The notes: generated by a model from the sequence alone, not told the origin. A stretch of 7,040 bases of DNA from Aquirhabdus sp. (GCA_030150595.1 JASLFQ010000242.1:1-7040); one strand, 5' to 3'; numbered from the stretch's first letter, positions 1 to 6,560 are shown. A program made the numbers and translations.

Positions 1-840
1 CAAGTTGGTCAGCGGATTGGCGAGTTAAAAGCGTTGCTGGAAAGTTTGCAAGCTCGTGAGCAAATTCCGCAGCTAGAAATTGCGATTGGTGATGAGCATG
101 AAAATGGCACAGTTGCCATGATTGTGCGTCATTTAACGCCGCTTCATCAAAATGACACAGAAAAGTTGCTTAATTACGCGCGAAATCTTGGATGGCAGTT
201 ATATCTGCAACCTGGTAATTATGACACGGTGCATCGCATTGATAAACCCGATGCACCGATGCGTCTGCATTACGAGTTGCCCGATTTCGATGTGAAGTTT
301 GCCTTTTCTCCCCTTGATTTTACTCAGGTCAATCGCGATATCAATCGCCAGATGGTGACGTTGGCTTGCGATTTGCTAGAGTTGAAAGAAGGCGAGCGTG
401 TTCTCGACCTGTTTTGTGGCTTAGGTAACTTTTCATTACCGTTAGCGCGACGTGTTGGTGCAACTGGCCAAGTGATTGCAGTGGAAGGTAGTGCCGAGAT
501 GGTGCAGCGCGGTGATGAGAATGCAGCGTTGAACAACATGGATAATGTTCAATTCTACGCACAGGATTTGACAAAAGATTTCTCTCATCAGCCATGGGCT
601 GCGCAAGGATTTGATGCGCTGCTCATCGATCCACCGCGGACGGGTGCGGAAGAAGTGATGCACTATGTGTCACGTTTTAATGCAAAACGGATTGTTTATG
701 TATCGTGTAATCCAGCGACGCTTGCGCGTGACGCGGGTATACTGACAGCAGCAGGCTACGTGATGCAAAGTGCAGGTGTCATGGACATGTTTACCCATAC
801 CAGCCATGTCGAATCTATTGCTTTATTTGTAAAGAAGTAA
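1..840 (+). CDS. rlmD: 23S rRNA (uracil-1939-C5) methyltransferase RlmD, 5'-truncated by the window
   Basis: The reading frame is open from base 1, so 279 C-terminal residues are visible; the family is usually about 430 aa. The N-terminal TRAM domain and the Fe-S cluster cysteines lie upstream. The enzyme uses S-adenosylmethionine to methylate C5 of U1939 in 23S rRNA. Visible in order are FTQVN (about 316-333), the SAM-binding motif [15 protein letters not shown] (about 403-447), the acidic ribose-binding VEGS (481-492), DPPRTG (628-645) and the catalytic motif [12 protein letters not shown] with the nucleophilic cysteine at codon 706-708. The C-terminal EALF-like end is normal. The rlmD-relA order is also found in E. 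coli and other gammaproteobacteria, which supports RlmD over its paralogues RlmC and TrmA. No strong intrinsic terminator follows. An internal TTG at base 34 could be taken for a start but is not one, because homology continues upstream of it. Confidence 0.93.
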   Translation, partial: QVGQRIGELKALLESLQAREQIPQLEIAIGDEHENGTVAMIVRHLTPLHQNDTEKLLNYARNLGWQLYLQPGNYDTVHRIDKPDAPMRLHYELPDFDVKFAFSPLDFTQVNRDINRQMVTLACDLLELKEGERVLDLFCGLGNFSLPLARRVGATGQVIAVEGSAEMVQRGDENAALNNMDNVQFYAQDLTKDFSHQPWAAQGFDALLIDPPRTGAEEVMHYVSRFNAKRIVYVSCNPATLARDAGILTAAGYVMQSAGVMDMFTHTSHVESIALFVKK

Positions 841-852
841 AGCATGTAAAGA

Positions 853-865
853 AACAACCGTTGTT
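853..865. promoter_or_regulatory. 13-bp perfect palindrome after rlmD
   Basis: AACAAC-C-GTTGTT lies 13 bp after the rlmD stop. It could be a small operator or a weak hairpin. There is no T-tract behind it, so it is not a convincing terminator. No regulator is suggested by the sequence. Confidence 0.25.
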
Positions 866-885
866 ATGAAATAATACGGTAAAAG

Positions 886-915
886 TTGGACTTGATATGT
901 GAAACGCATTATTGA
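886..915 (+). promoter_or_regulatory. weak candidate sigma70 promoter for relA
   Basis: TTGGAC (886-891) and TATTGA (910-915) are separated by 18 bp, each with four of six consensus bases. This is the best pair I found by eye in the rlmD-relA spacer (841-1032). That spacer otherwise holds no credible gene; it contains only the small palindrome and an AT-rich stretch before the relA ribosome binding site. Readthrough from rlmD remains possible. Confidence 0.25.
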
Positions 916-1023
916 GTTCGAAGGTGTAAGTGGTCTGCTTTCGATGTGATGAAGAAGGATTTTTCGCCACATTAAAAAAGCTGCAAAACTGAAAGTTATT
1001 AAAAAAGTCGCGCGTTGAGGCAC

Positions 1024-1027
1024 GAGG
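1024..1027 (+). promoter_or_regulatory. ribosome binding site deciding the relA start
   Basis: GAGG sits 5 nt before the ATG at 1033. The alternative in-frame TTG at 1015 has no purine-rich Shine-Dalgarno upstream. The resulting N-terminus MVRIRED resembles the MVxVRE start common in RelA proteins, so ATG 1033 is preferred. Confidence 0.6.
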
Positions 1028-1032
1028 TTGAT

Positions 1033-3396
1033 ATGGTCAGAATACGCGAAGATTTACCGAGACGTATGGATGAGGCAAATGCAGCACAGAAAGCTGATGC
1101 TGCGTTGGCAAGCTTCGGTGAGTCAGATGTCGATCTGGAAGGGTGGCTGAAACGCCTATCCGAGCAGCTCGATCAGTCTGCAATTGAGCAATTGCGGCAA
1201 GCGAGTGAATTGGTTGCGCGTCGCGCAGCCGAGGCCGATACCACTCGATTTGAACATCGTTCTAACGCCTACCTTGCAGGTGTTGGGATGGCGGATATTT
1301 TGACTCATCTTCGAGTTGATGCAGAGACGCTGGTTGCTGCTGTCTTATTCCGTGGTGTGCGTGAAAAGCTGATTGATATTGATGAGATTGGCGCCGCCTT
1401 TGGTGTAGGCATTCAAAATCTGATTCGTAGCACCCTTGCAATGGGGGGGTTGTCCGAACTCATCGAGCGTAATCGTCGTCTCGAAGATCATTTTGAAAAT
1501 AATCAACGCGAGCATTTATCAGGCATTTATAAGATGCTGATTTCTGTGACCGAAGATGTACGCGTGGTACTCATCAAACTTGCCGAACGTACCTTCGCCG
1601 TGCGTGAATTGGCGAGTGCTTCTCGTGAACGTCAAGAGCGTGTTGCCCGTGAAATTCTGACCATTTATGCACCACTTGCGCATCGATTGGGAATTGCGCA
1701 ACTCAAGTGGGAACTTGAGGATATTGCGTTCCGTTTTCTGTCGCCAGAACGTTACAAAGAAATTGCGACTTTATTGAGTGAGAAACGTCTCGAACGCGAG
1801 CAATACATTCAGAACATGACGAAAAAACTGCATGATGCGTTGTCAGAGCAGGGCATTAAGGCTGATGTCACGGGACGTGTTAAGCATATTTATTCCATTT
1901 ATCGCAAAATGAAAAGTAAGCAGCTGAGTTTTGATCAGTTGTACGATATTCGTGCGCTGCGTGTTTTAGTTGATAATGTCCCTGATTGCTACCATGCGCT
2001 TGGTGTTGCGCATCAACTATGGCGCCACATTCCCGATCAGTTTGACGATTACATTACTAATCCGAAAGCAAATGGCTACCGCTCATTGCATACCGCTGTA
2101 CTCGCTGAAAACAAATCACTTGAAGTGCAAATCCGTACTATGGAAATGCACAATGAAGCTGAACTTGGTGTTTGTGCGCATTTTAATTATAAAGAAGGCA
2201 CGAAAGCAGGTAAGAAGAATGGTGATATCGTCTTCGACCATAAGCTTCATTCGCTACGCAGCGTGCTTGAAAATTATCAAGAAAATAAAAATCGACAAGA
2301 TAATGGCTCAAAACATTCAGATGATCCTGACTCTTATGAAGAAAGTGATATCGGTTCGCTGAACGACTGGGGCGAATTTGAAAAAATCTATGTATTCAGT
2401 CGCGACGGTGACATTAAAGAGTTACCAAAAGACGCGACGGTTTTGGATTTTGCCTATCATGTGCATACTCAAGTCGGTAATCATTGCTACGCCGCGCGCG
2501 TAAACCAACGTTTTGTACCGCTGACTTATAAGCTGAAAACGGGCGAACAAGTCGAGATTCTGACTAAAAAAGACCGTGATCCGAATCGAGATTGGTTGGT
2601 TGGTTCGCTGGGTTATATCAAGACGGCTCACGCACGCGACAAATTACGCTATTGGTTCCGCCAGCAAGATCGTAGTAAGAATCTTGAAATTGGCCGAGAA
2701 ACACTGGCTAAAGAATTGACACGTCTTGCCATTCATCCCAAGAGTATTGATCTTGCGGATTATGCCAAAGCGTTCAATGTTAAAAGTGGTGATGATATTC
2801 TGATTGGTTTGGTGACAGGTGATATTAGCCTGCATCAACTGATGAATCAGATCAATAAACAAATGCAGCCTGATGAAGATCAGCCTGAATTGATGTTGAA
2901 ACCTGCATTAAATCCGCGTGCAAGTCGAACATTATCCCAGCATGGTATTTTGATTGATGGTTTAGATAATGTTGAACTGCACGTTGCGCAATGCTGTCAG
3001 CCAGTGCATGGTGAACCGATAGCAGGCTATATTACCCAGCATCGTGGTGTCAGTATTCATAACGAAAACTGCCCTGAATACGCGCGGTTAATTGCTCAAG
3101 ATGCAGAGCGCGCCGTAGAAGCGGGCTGGGAAATGCAGCCGACTAATGGACAAATTGTACAAATTGTCATCGAGGCGTATGATCGACGTGGACTGCTTAA
3201 AGATTTAACTTCGGTGATTTTTGCAGATCAGATCAATATTCAACAGGTCAATACCATCACTGAAGCCAATGGTATTGCGACGATGAAACTGCAAATTGAA
3301 GTGAAGGGTTTGGCGCAATTATCTCGATTATTAGCTAGACTTGAACAACAACCTGGGATTATGAGTGCGAGACGGTTGGTCGTGGGGATGAAGTAG
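1033..3396 (+). CDS. relA: RelA, ribosome-associated (p)ppGpp synthetase (GTP pyrophosphokinase)
   Basis: This 787-aa protein transfers pyrophosphate from ATP to GTP or GDP when uncharged tRNA stalls ribosomes, starting the stringent response. Domains in order: a pseudo-hydrolase domain (about 40-200) in which the HD motif of SpoT/Rel is replaced by FRGVRE (106-111); the synthetase domain (about 240-400) with DIR (305-307), NGYRSLHT and LEVQIRT (E364 is probably catalytic by family analogy); a polar, acidic linker (about 412-446); the TGS domain (about 447-510); a helical region; the zinc-finger domain with CC (654-655) and C680; and a C-terminal ACT domain (about 707-785). The lost HD motif indicates a monofunctional synthetase, so a separate SpoT-like hydrolase is expected elsewhere. 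The acidic EXDD signature of RelA reads QFDD here (336-339). It follows rlmD, as in E. coli, and is followed 52 bp later by a diguanylate cyclase gene, probably co-transcribed. Confidence 0.96.
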   Translation: MVRIREDLPRRMDEANAAQKADAALASFGESDVDLEGWLKRLSEQLDQSAIEQLRQASELVARRAAEADTTRFEHRSNAYLAGVGMADILTHLRVDAETLVAAVLFRGVREKLIDIDEIGAAFGVGIQNLIRSTLAMGGLSELIERNRRLEDHFENNQREHLSGIYKMLISVTEDVRVVLIKLAERTFAVRELASASRERQERVAREILTIYAPLAHRLGIAQLKWELEDIAFRFLSPERYKEIATLLSEKRLEREQYIQNMTKKLHDALSEQGIKADVTGRVKHIYSIYRKMKSKQLSFDQLYDIRALRVLVDNVPDCYHALGVAHQLWRHIPDQFDDYITNPKANGYRSLHTAVLAENKSLEVQIRTMEMHNEAELGVCAHFNYKEGTKAGKKNGDIVFDHKLHSLRSVLENYQENKNRQDNGSKHSDDPDSYEESDIGSLNDWGEFEKIYVFSRDGDIKELPKDATVLDFAYHVHTQVGNHCYAARVNQRFVPLTYKLKTGEQVEILTKKDRDPNRDWLVGSLGYIKTAHARDKLRYWFRQQDRSKNLEIGRETLAKELTRLAIHPKSIDLADYAKAFNVKSGDDILIGLVTGDISLHQLMNQINKQMQPDEDQPELMLKPALNPRASRTLSQHGILIDGLDNVELHVAQCCQPVHGEPIAGYITQHRGVSIHNENCPEYARLIAQDAERAVEAGWEMQPTNGQIVQIVIEAYDRRGLLKDLTSVIFADQINIQQVNTITEANGIATMKLQIEVKGLAQLSRLLARLEQQPGIMSARRLVVGMK

Positions 3397-3433
3397 TGTA
3401 TGTTTGAGGGATGAATTGCAACCGAGTTGGCTG

Positions 3434-3440
3434 AAAGGAG
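3434..3440 (+). promoter_or_regulatory. ribosome binding site deciding the diguanylate cyclase start
   Basis: AAAGGAG lies 8 nt before the ATG at 3449, a near-ideal arrangement. The frame is open upstream to a TTG at 3404, but that start would put this strong Shine-Dalgarno inside the gene. Start 3449 is therefore chosen. Confidence 0.85.
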
Positions 3441-3448
3441 TCAGGAAC

Positions 3449-4399
3449 ATGGTTAGTGATAAGAACGAATTAGAACCAGACAACAACAAAGTTTATAAAA
3501 CGTTGCTGGAATCGACTAAGGCGATTCCATGGCGAATCGATTGGGCAACCATGAAGTTTAGCTACATTGGGCCACAGATTGAGGAGCTTCTCGGCTGGAA
3601 ACCTGATAGCTGGATCACAGTCGATGATTGGGCTGCGCGCATACATGAAGATGATCGCGATAGAGTGGTCAATTTTTGTGTTTCTCAGTCGCAATCGGGT
3701 ATCGATCACGAGGCAGATTACCGTGCGCTCACTGCTGATGGCAACTATGTGTGGATTCGTGATGTTGTCCATGTCGTGCGGAAAGATGGCGAGGTTGAAG
3801 CGTTAGTTGGTTTCATGTTCGACATTAGCGAACGCAAAAAAACAGAAGAAGAACTGATCCGTCTTAATCGCAAACTTGAGGAATATTCCTTTACTGATGG
3901 TCTGACAGGTGTTGCGAACCGCCGCATGTTTGATCTGACTATTGAGCGTGAGTGGGGCAGCGCCCATCGTGAGTGTCGTCCTTTGTCATTGATCATGTTT
4001 GATGTGGATTATTTTAAAGAATACAACGAGCAGTATGGTCATCCTGGTGGTGATGCGTGTCTTAAACGTGTTGCGCAATTGTTGGCAATAGTTGCGGGTA
4101 GATCGCGAGATATCTTTGCGCGTTATGGCGGGGAAGAGTTTGTGATGCTTTTACCTGAAACGGATGCCAGAAATGCGATAAAACTTGCAGAAAAATGTCA
4201 TCAACTTATTCTTGATGAAATGATTCCACATCGAGGTTCTAAGCTCGGCGCTTACTTGACCGTAAGCCAAGGCGTGAGCACGATCGTTCCTACTGTAAAA
4301 GATACGCCAGCTGCATTCCTTGCCCAAGTGGACTGGCTTTTGTATCAGGCAAAGCAGCAGGGACGAAGTCGAATTGTTTCGGGCATAGAAACAGGGTAA
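3449..4399 (+). CDS. cytoplasmic PAS-GGDEF diguanylate cyclase
   Basis: This 316-aa protein is predicted to condense two GTP into c-di-GMP. The N-terminal sensor (about 20-130) is a PAS_3/PAC module with the typical PWRIDW, SYIGPQIEELLGW and VGFMFDISERK elements. A short helical linker (EELIRLNRKLEEYS) leads into the GGDEF domain (about 150-312), with LTGVANRR, metal-binding FDVDYFKEYNEQYGH and an intact active site GGEEF (227-231). An inhibitory I-site RSRD (218-221) sits exactly five residues before GGEEF, so product feedback is likely. No signal peptide or membrane segment is visible, and the PAS ligand cannot be deduced. It starts 52 bp after relA with no intervening terminator, suggesting an operon. 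A bidirectional terminator at 4500-4530 may end transcription. No EAL or HD-GYP partner is in the window. Active cyclase function is inferred from intact motifs. Confidence 0.93.
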   Translation: MVSDKNELEPDNNKVYKTLLESTKAIPWRIDWATMKFSYIGPQIEELLGWKPDSWITVDDWAARIHEDDRDRVVNFCVSQSQSGIDHEADYRALTADGNYVWIRDVVHVVRKDGEVEALVGFMFDISERKKTEEELIRLNRKLEEYSFTDGLTGVANRRMFDLTIEREWGSAHRECRPLSLIMFDVDYFKEYNEQYGHPGGDACLKRVAQLLAIVAGRSRDIFARYGGEEFVMLLPETDARNAIKLAEKCHQLILDEMIPHRGSKLGAYLTVSQGVSTIVPTVKDTPAAFLAQVDWLLYQAKQQGRSRIVSGIETG

Positions 4400-4440
4400 G
4401 CCCCAGCTTTTTACTAGGAATAGATAAACTTTGTACAAAT

Positions 4441-4485
4441 AAAAATCCCACGTCGATGCGCAAGCCACTCTCAAAAACGGTTGAT
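4441..4485 (+). repeat. 45-bp inverted repeat, left copy
   Basis: The 10-bp left arm (4441-4450), a 10-bp core CGTCGATGCG (4451-4460) and a 25-bp right arm (4461-4485) match the copy at 5332-5376. The arms are inverted relative to that copy, while the core has the same orientation in both. The 15-mer AAGCCACTCTCAAAA (4462-4476) belongs to the right arm. The sequence after 4485 forms only a decayed version of the hairpin found at the right copy. The repeat begins 41 bp after the diguanylate cyclase stop. Confidence 0.92.
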
Positions 4486-4499
4486 GTTTTAGACAGCAA

Positions 4500-4530
4500 A
4501 AAGCCCTCTTAATTAGATTGGGAGGGCTTT
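4500..4530. terminator. bidirectional intrinsic terminator
   Basis: AAAGCCCTC (4500-4508) pairs with GAGGGCTTT (4522-4530), extended by two G-T pairs to an 11-bp stem with a 9-nt loop. Read on the minus strand it ends in five T and lies 18 bp after the stop of the 184-aa regulator gene. Read on the plus strand it is followed by ATCTTTTT, so it may also stop transcripts from the diguanylate cyclase. Confidence 0.85.
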
Positions 4531-4548
4531 ATCTTTTTACGAGGAAGA

Positions 4549-5103
4549 TTAGTCTGTCACAACCGCGTTAACTTCCGCCTTTCTGCGTGCCGCGATTATT
4601 TTCAAGTCACCCCACACCCCAGCAGGGATACTGCGAGTGCCATCAAGCCAGTGAGTAATACGACGACGATCAACACCCAGATCATCCGCAAGCTGTGCTT
4701 GCCATGATCTGCCATACAAAGCCTCTCCAATAGCCTTTAATTTTATCGCGCCACCCTGATCGGGTTCACCCGTGGAGTCCTGCTTATAATGACGATATGC
4801 GTCGTTCAAAGCCTGTAATTCAACCTCAAACTCTGAGGCTGGTAGCGCTGTGAGTGGATAAGGTAATTGAATGGTGTTGGGGTGTGCGTAAAACATCAAC
4901 CTCCCTATCTCGTTCGGAAAAGAGGTTAAGCAATTCAATGGTGTCACACGTAAAATGATGTCATTTTTAGCATACAAAAGTTCGGCAGCCTCAAGAAGCG
5001 CTTCTTTAAGTTCTTGCACATTAAAGTTACGCCAAGCATCAGGACTTGTCTTTGATTTCTCAAGATTGATTTTGGCAGTTTCAAGCATATCTGTTCTATT
5101 CAT
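4549..5103 (-). CDS. helix-turn-helix domain protein of unknown role
   Basis: A 184-aa soluble protein. Residues about 123-175 form a helix-turn-helix region (AIGEALYGRSWQAQLADDLG, then DRRRITHWLDGTRSIPAGVW), a pattern known from short phage-, plasmid- and island-associated DNA-binding proteins. The N-terminal 110 residues (NVQELKEALLEAAELLYAKN and onward) match nothing I recognise; no membrane segments or catalytic motifs are visible. The start is supported by GAGAGG 9 nt upstream; M6 is a less likely alternative. The gene stands alone between the inverted repeats, with its own promoter and terminator, and converges on the diguanylate cyclase. A palindrome inside its promoter suggests autoregulation. 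DNA binding is a fair inference; target and physiological role are unknown. Confidence 0.82.
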   Translation of the reverse strand: MNRTDMLETAKINLEKSKTSPDAWRNFNVQELKEALLEAAELLYAKNDIILRVTPLNCLTSFPNEIGRLMFYAHPNTIQLPYPLTALPASEFEVELQALNDAYRHYKQDSTGEPDQGGAIKLKAIGEALYGRSWQAQLADDLGVDRRRITHWLDGTRSIPAGVWGDLKIIAARRKAEVNAVVTD

Positions 5104-5158
5104 GATCTAAAGCCTCTCTAAGAGATGACCGCAACCGAATGTTGCTGTCTGTAGCGAT

Positions 5159-5187
5159 ATTATGTGCCACATTTGTTGCACAGTCGA
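5159..5187 (-). promoter_or_regulatory. candidate promoter of the 184-aa regulator gene
   Basis: On the minus strand TCGACT (5182-5187) and CATAAT (5159-5164) are spaced by exactly 17 bp and lie 56 bp upstream of the start codon. The -10 has five of six and the -35 four of six consensus bases. The rest of the 5104-5315 spacer holds no credible gene. Confidence 0.5.
5163..5182. promoter_or_regulatory. 20-bp operator-like palindrome within the regulator promoter
   Basis: TGTGCCACA-TT-TGTTGCACA: 9-bp arms with eight of nine positions complementary and a 2-bp centre. It fills the spacer between the candidate -35 and -10 boxes, where a bound repressor would block RNA polymerase. The most economical ligand is the helix-turn-helix protein encoded just downstream; this is inference from position. 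Confidence 0.55.
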
Positions 5188-5317
5188 GAAGTTTTGGCTA
5201 CTTTAGTAATATTGGCAGCAGATAAATTCGTCCGCGAAACTCAAGCGTACATCTTGCTGCACAGAACAACACTCAAAGCTAGTAGTTGCGAGCATCTCAC
5301 ACCGCCTAGTTGTTAAA

Positions 5318-5355
5318 AAGCCACTCTCAAAATCAACCGTTTTTGAGAGTGGCTT
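5318..5355 (-). terminator. strong intrinsic terminator downstream of rpoZ
   Basis: AAGCCACTCTCAAAA (5318-5332) is perfectly complementary to 5341-5355: a 15-bp stem with an 8-nt loop. On the minus strand the stem runs into GGCTTTTTAAC, giving a five-T tract about 40 nt beyond the rpoZ stop. The right stem arm and loop lie in the 45-bp repeat, while nearly all of the left arm lies outside it. Confidence 0.8.
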
Positions 5356-5376
5356 GCGTCGATGCGTGGGATTTTT
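5332..5376 (-). repeat. 45-bp inverted repeat, right copy
   Basis: Reverse-complement partner of 4441-4485. The 25-bp arm (5332-5356) and 10-bp arm (5367-5376) match exactly in inverted orientation. The core CGTCGATGCG (5357-5366) reads the same way on the plus strand as in the left copy. A run of seven T (5372-5378) ends the repeat 18 bp before the rpoZ stop codon. Confidence 0.92.
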
Positions 5377-5396
5377 TTAAACTTCAAGTCACATGA

Positions 5397-5669
5397 TTAG
5401 AATGTGAAATCATTCAACGAAATTGATGACATGACCGCATCCAAGTTAGAAACTGGCGCTGGCTCATCTTTCATTTTCAAAATATCACGGGTTACATGAC
5501 CAGCGGCAATCTCACGCAGTGCCATCACCGTTGGTTTGTCGTTTTCCCATGCCAATGCTGATTCAGCGGTACCACGAGCCAATTGACGTGCGCGCTTAGC
5601 AGCAACCAAAACCAATTCAAAACGATTATCAACTGCGCCTAAGCAATCTTCTACAGTCACGCGTGCCAT
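5397..5669 (-). CDS. rpoZ: DNA-directed RNA polymerase omega subunit
   Basis: This 90-aa protein wraps the beta-prime C-terminal region and assists RNA polymerase assembly. Diagnostic segments are MARVTVEDC at the N-terminus, [16 protein letters not shown] (about 16-31), [19 protein letters not shown] (about 42-60) and a variable acidic tail. Length is normal. In E. coli the first residues of omega (A2, R3, V4) form part of (p)ppGpp site 1 with beta-prime, and MARV is conserved here. The start codon is clear from this motif even though the upstream Shine-Dalgarno is weak. In E. coli rpoZ is followed by spoT; here it ends at a strong terminator, so that linkage is absent. It follows the XRE regulator gene in the same direction at a distance of 132 bp, with its own candidate promoter. 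Confidence 0.96.
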   Translation of the reverse strand: MARVTVEDCLGAVDNRFELVLVAAKRARQLARGTAESALAWENDKPTVMALREIAAGHVTRDILKMKDEPAPVSNLDAVMSSISLNDFTF

Positions 5670-5711
5670 GCTGATCTCGCTCTAATGTATATACGGTAAA
5701 AATGACTGCAT

Positions 5712-5740
5712 AGTGTATAGTTCTTCGCTGTAAAATACAA
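5712..5740 (-). promoter_or_regulatory. candidate rpoZ promoter
   Basis: On the minus strand TTGTAT (5735-5740) and TACACT (5712-5717) are separated by 17 bp, each with four of six consensus bases, and lie 42 bp upstream of the rpoZ start. The region also contains a second AT-rich motif, TATATAC, nearer the gene, so the exact promoter is uncertain. Confidence 0.35.
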
Positions 5741-5763
5741 GAATTAGTCGCAGTAATGATTCA

Positions 5764-5786
5764 CCGCTTCATCCATTTTTAAGCGG
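5764..5786. terminator. weak hairpin between the XRE regulator gene and rpoZ
   Basis: CCGCTT (5764-5769) pairs with AAGCGG (5781-5786) around an 11-nt loop, 15 bp beyond the regulator stop on the minus strand. No T-tract follows in either direction, so termination would be inefficient and partial readthrough into rpoZ is possible. Confidence 0.3.
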
Positions 5787-5801
5787 AGAAAAGAGCTTTC
5801 C

Positions 5802-6560
5802 TTAATGTGAAGCTGCTTTGGTTGTTCGTTTTTTAAAACCGCACATTTCTTCTGCACTATTCCATGGTCGAATACCAAAAACGGCACCATACAAGGTGCG
5901 TTCATGAATGGGTAGATTGATATCGAGTTCTGACAGTTCATGAAACTCAGCGGCAACCTGATCGAGTTTGCGTTGAATAATCAGTGCTGAGGCGGGTGAT
6001 AAATCGCCGCCGACAAATTCAAAATAACCTTGGTGCTCATCAAATCGCACTGCCAAAAAATTATTGGTCATCATCTCGCCATGTTTGAGCCGAATTGGTC
6101 CATAAGGCTGATGTTTGACTTGGCGCGAGACACGAAGTCTGATGCGATTATCGGGCAAAAGTTCAATTAATTTTGCACGGTCTAAACGAATGAGCAAACG
6201 GATACAGGCGGGTTCGGATATTTCATAGTAATTAACAATTTCGTGTAATTGCCAATTGTTTCTGACGAGGTAAAACAGCCCGAGAAGTTGTAAATCATCA
6301 GCCAGAATTTGCTCTTGTGCGACGGTCATTTCATTAGTTGTCATCGATTCACCACGTGCGATTCTTGCCAATTCAAAGAAATCCAATTCTAGCCACTGAC
6401 ATATTTCATCCAAACGATGCAGGGTGAAACTTTTATCTGAAAACAATCGTTTTACGCTGGCTTCACTGAGATGTAGCGCTTTGGCGAGATCACCATACGT
6501 TTTTCCACGTGATTTGAGTACGCGCTTGAGTGTCGTAATCATGAGATCTGTATTTGCCAT
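5802..6560 (-). CDS. XRE-family transcriptional regulator with a second winged-helix-like region
   Basis: A 252-aa cytoplasmic protein. Residues about 8-66 form a Cro/CI-type helix-turn-helix (LKRVLKSRGKTYGDLAKALH, LSEASVKRLFSDKSFTLHRL). A region at about 88-146 (QLLGLFYLVRNNWQLHEIVN, EPACIRLLIRLDRAKLIELL, NRIRLRVS) resembles a winged helix. The C-terminal part has no recognisable ligand domain. This architecture is found, unnamed, in Pseudomonas-type gammaproteobacteria; I do not know its regulon. The start is well supported: AAGGAG (6570-6575) lies 9 nt before the ATG. It diverges from the CarF-type desaturase gene across 158 bp with two inverted repeats, so autoregulation and control of the desaturase are plausible but unproven. 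Confidence 0.88.
   Translation of the reverse strand: MANTDLMITTLKRVLKSRGKTYGDLAKALHLSEASVKRLFSDKSFTLHRLDEICQWLELDFFELARIARGESMTTNEMTVAQEQILADDLQLLGLFYLVRNNWQLHEIVNYYEISEPACIRLLIRLDRAKLIELLPDNRIRLRVSRQVKHQPYGPIRLKHGEMMTNNFLAVRFDEHQGYFEFVGGDLSPASALIIQRKLDQVAAEFHELSELDINLPIHERTLYGAVFGIRPWNSAEEMCGFKKRTTKAASH

Larger units (their letters stand above)
4441..5376. mobile_element. possible gene cassette or non-autonomous element bounded by 45-bp inverted repeats
   Basis: A 936-bp unit sits between two conserved genes (relA-linked cyclase and rpoZ). It carries one regulator gene, its promoter and its terminator, and ends in inverted repeats. It encodes no transposase, so mobilisation would have to occur in trans. 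A 7-bp direct repeat TAAACTT occurs near both edges (4425-4431 and 5378-5384), but on the left it is 9 bp away from the repeat, so it is weak as a target duplication. An alternative explanation is an inverted duplication of the rpoZ terminator region. Confidence 0.3.

Noticed and set aside
1970..2362. 130-codon open frame on the plus strand inside relA
   Set aside because: It overlaps the conserved synthetase domain in another frame, has no ribosome binding site and gives an unconvincing composition rich in Ile, Lys and Met.
3404..3448. TTG at 3404 as start of the diguanylate cyclase
   Set aside because: It would place a near-perfect ribosome binding site inside the gene; the ATG at 3449 is ideally spaced from it and the PAS domain begins later.
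4430..4439. Perfect palindrome TTTGTACAAA next to the left repeat, similar to a lambda-type att core
   Set aside because: It is only 10 bp, has no flanking integrase arm sites, no second copy at the right edge, and no integrase in the window.
4151..4499. Minus-strand open frames over the end of the diguanylate cyclase gene and the left repeat
   Set aside because: They lie antisense to the GGDEF domain, show no recognisable protein features and run through the repeat.
5300..5376. Possible integron attC site around the rpoZ terminator
   Set aside because: The hairpin is perfect, without the extrahelical bases and GTTRRRY/RYYYAAC boxes of attC, and the two ends of the unit are inverted, whereas cassettes are flanked by direct attC copies.
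5744..5956. 70-codon minus-strand frame between rpoZ and the XRE gene
   Set aside because: Most of it overlaps the XRE coding region in another frame, and no ribosome binding site or recognisable motif is present.
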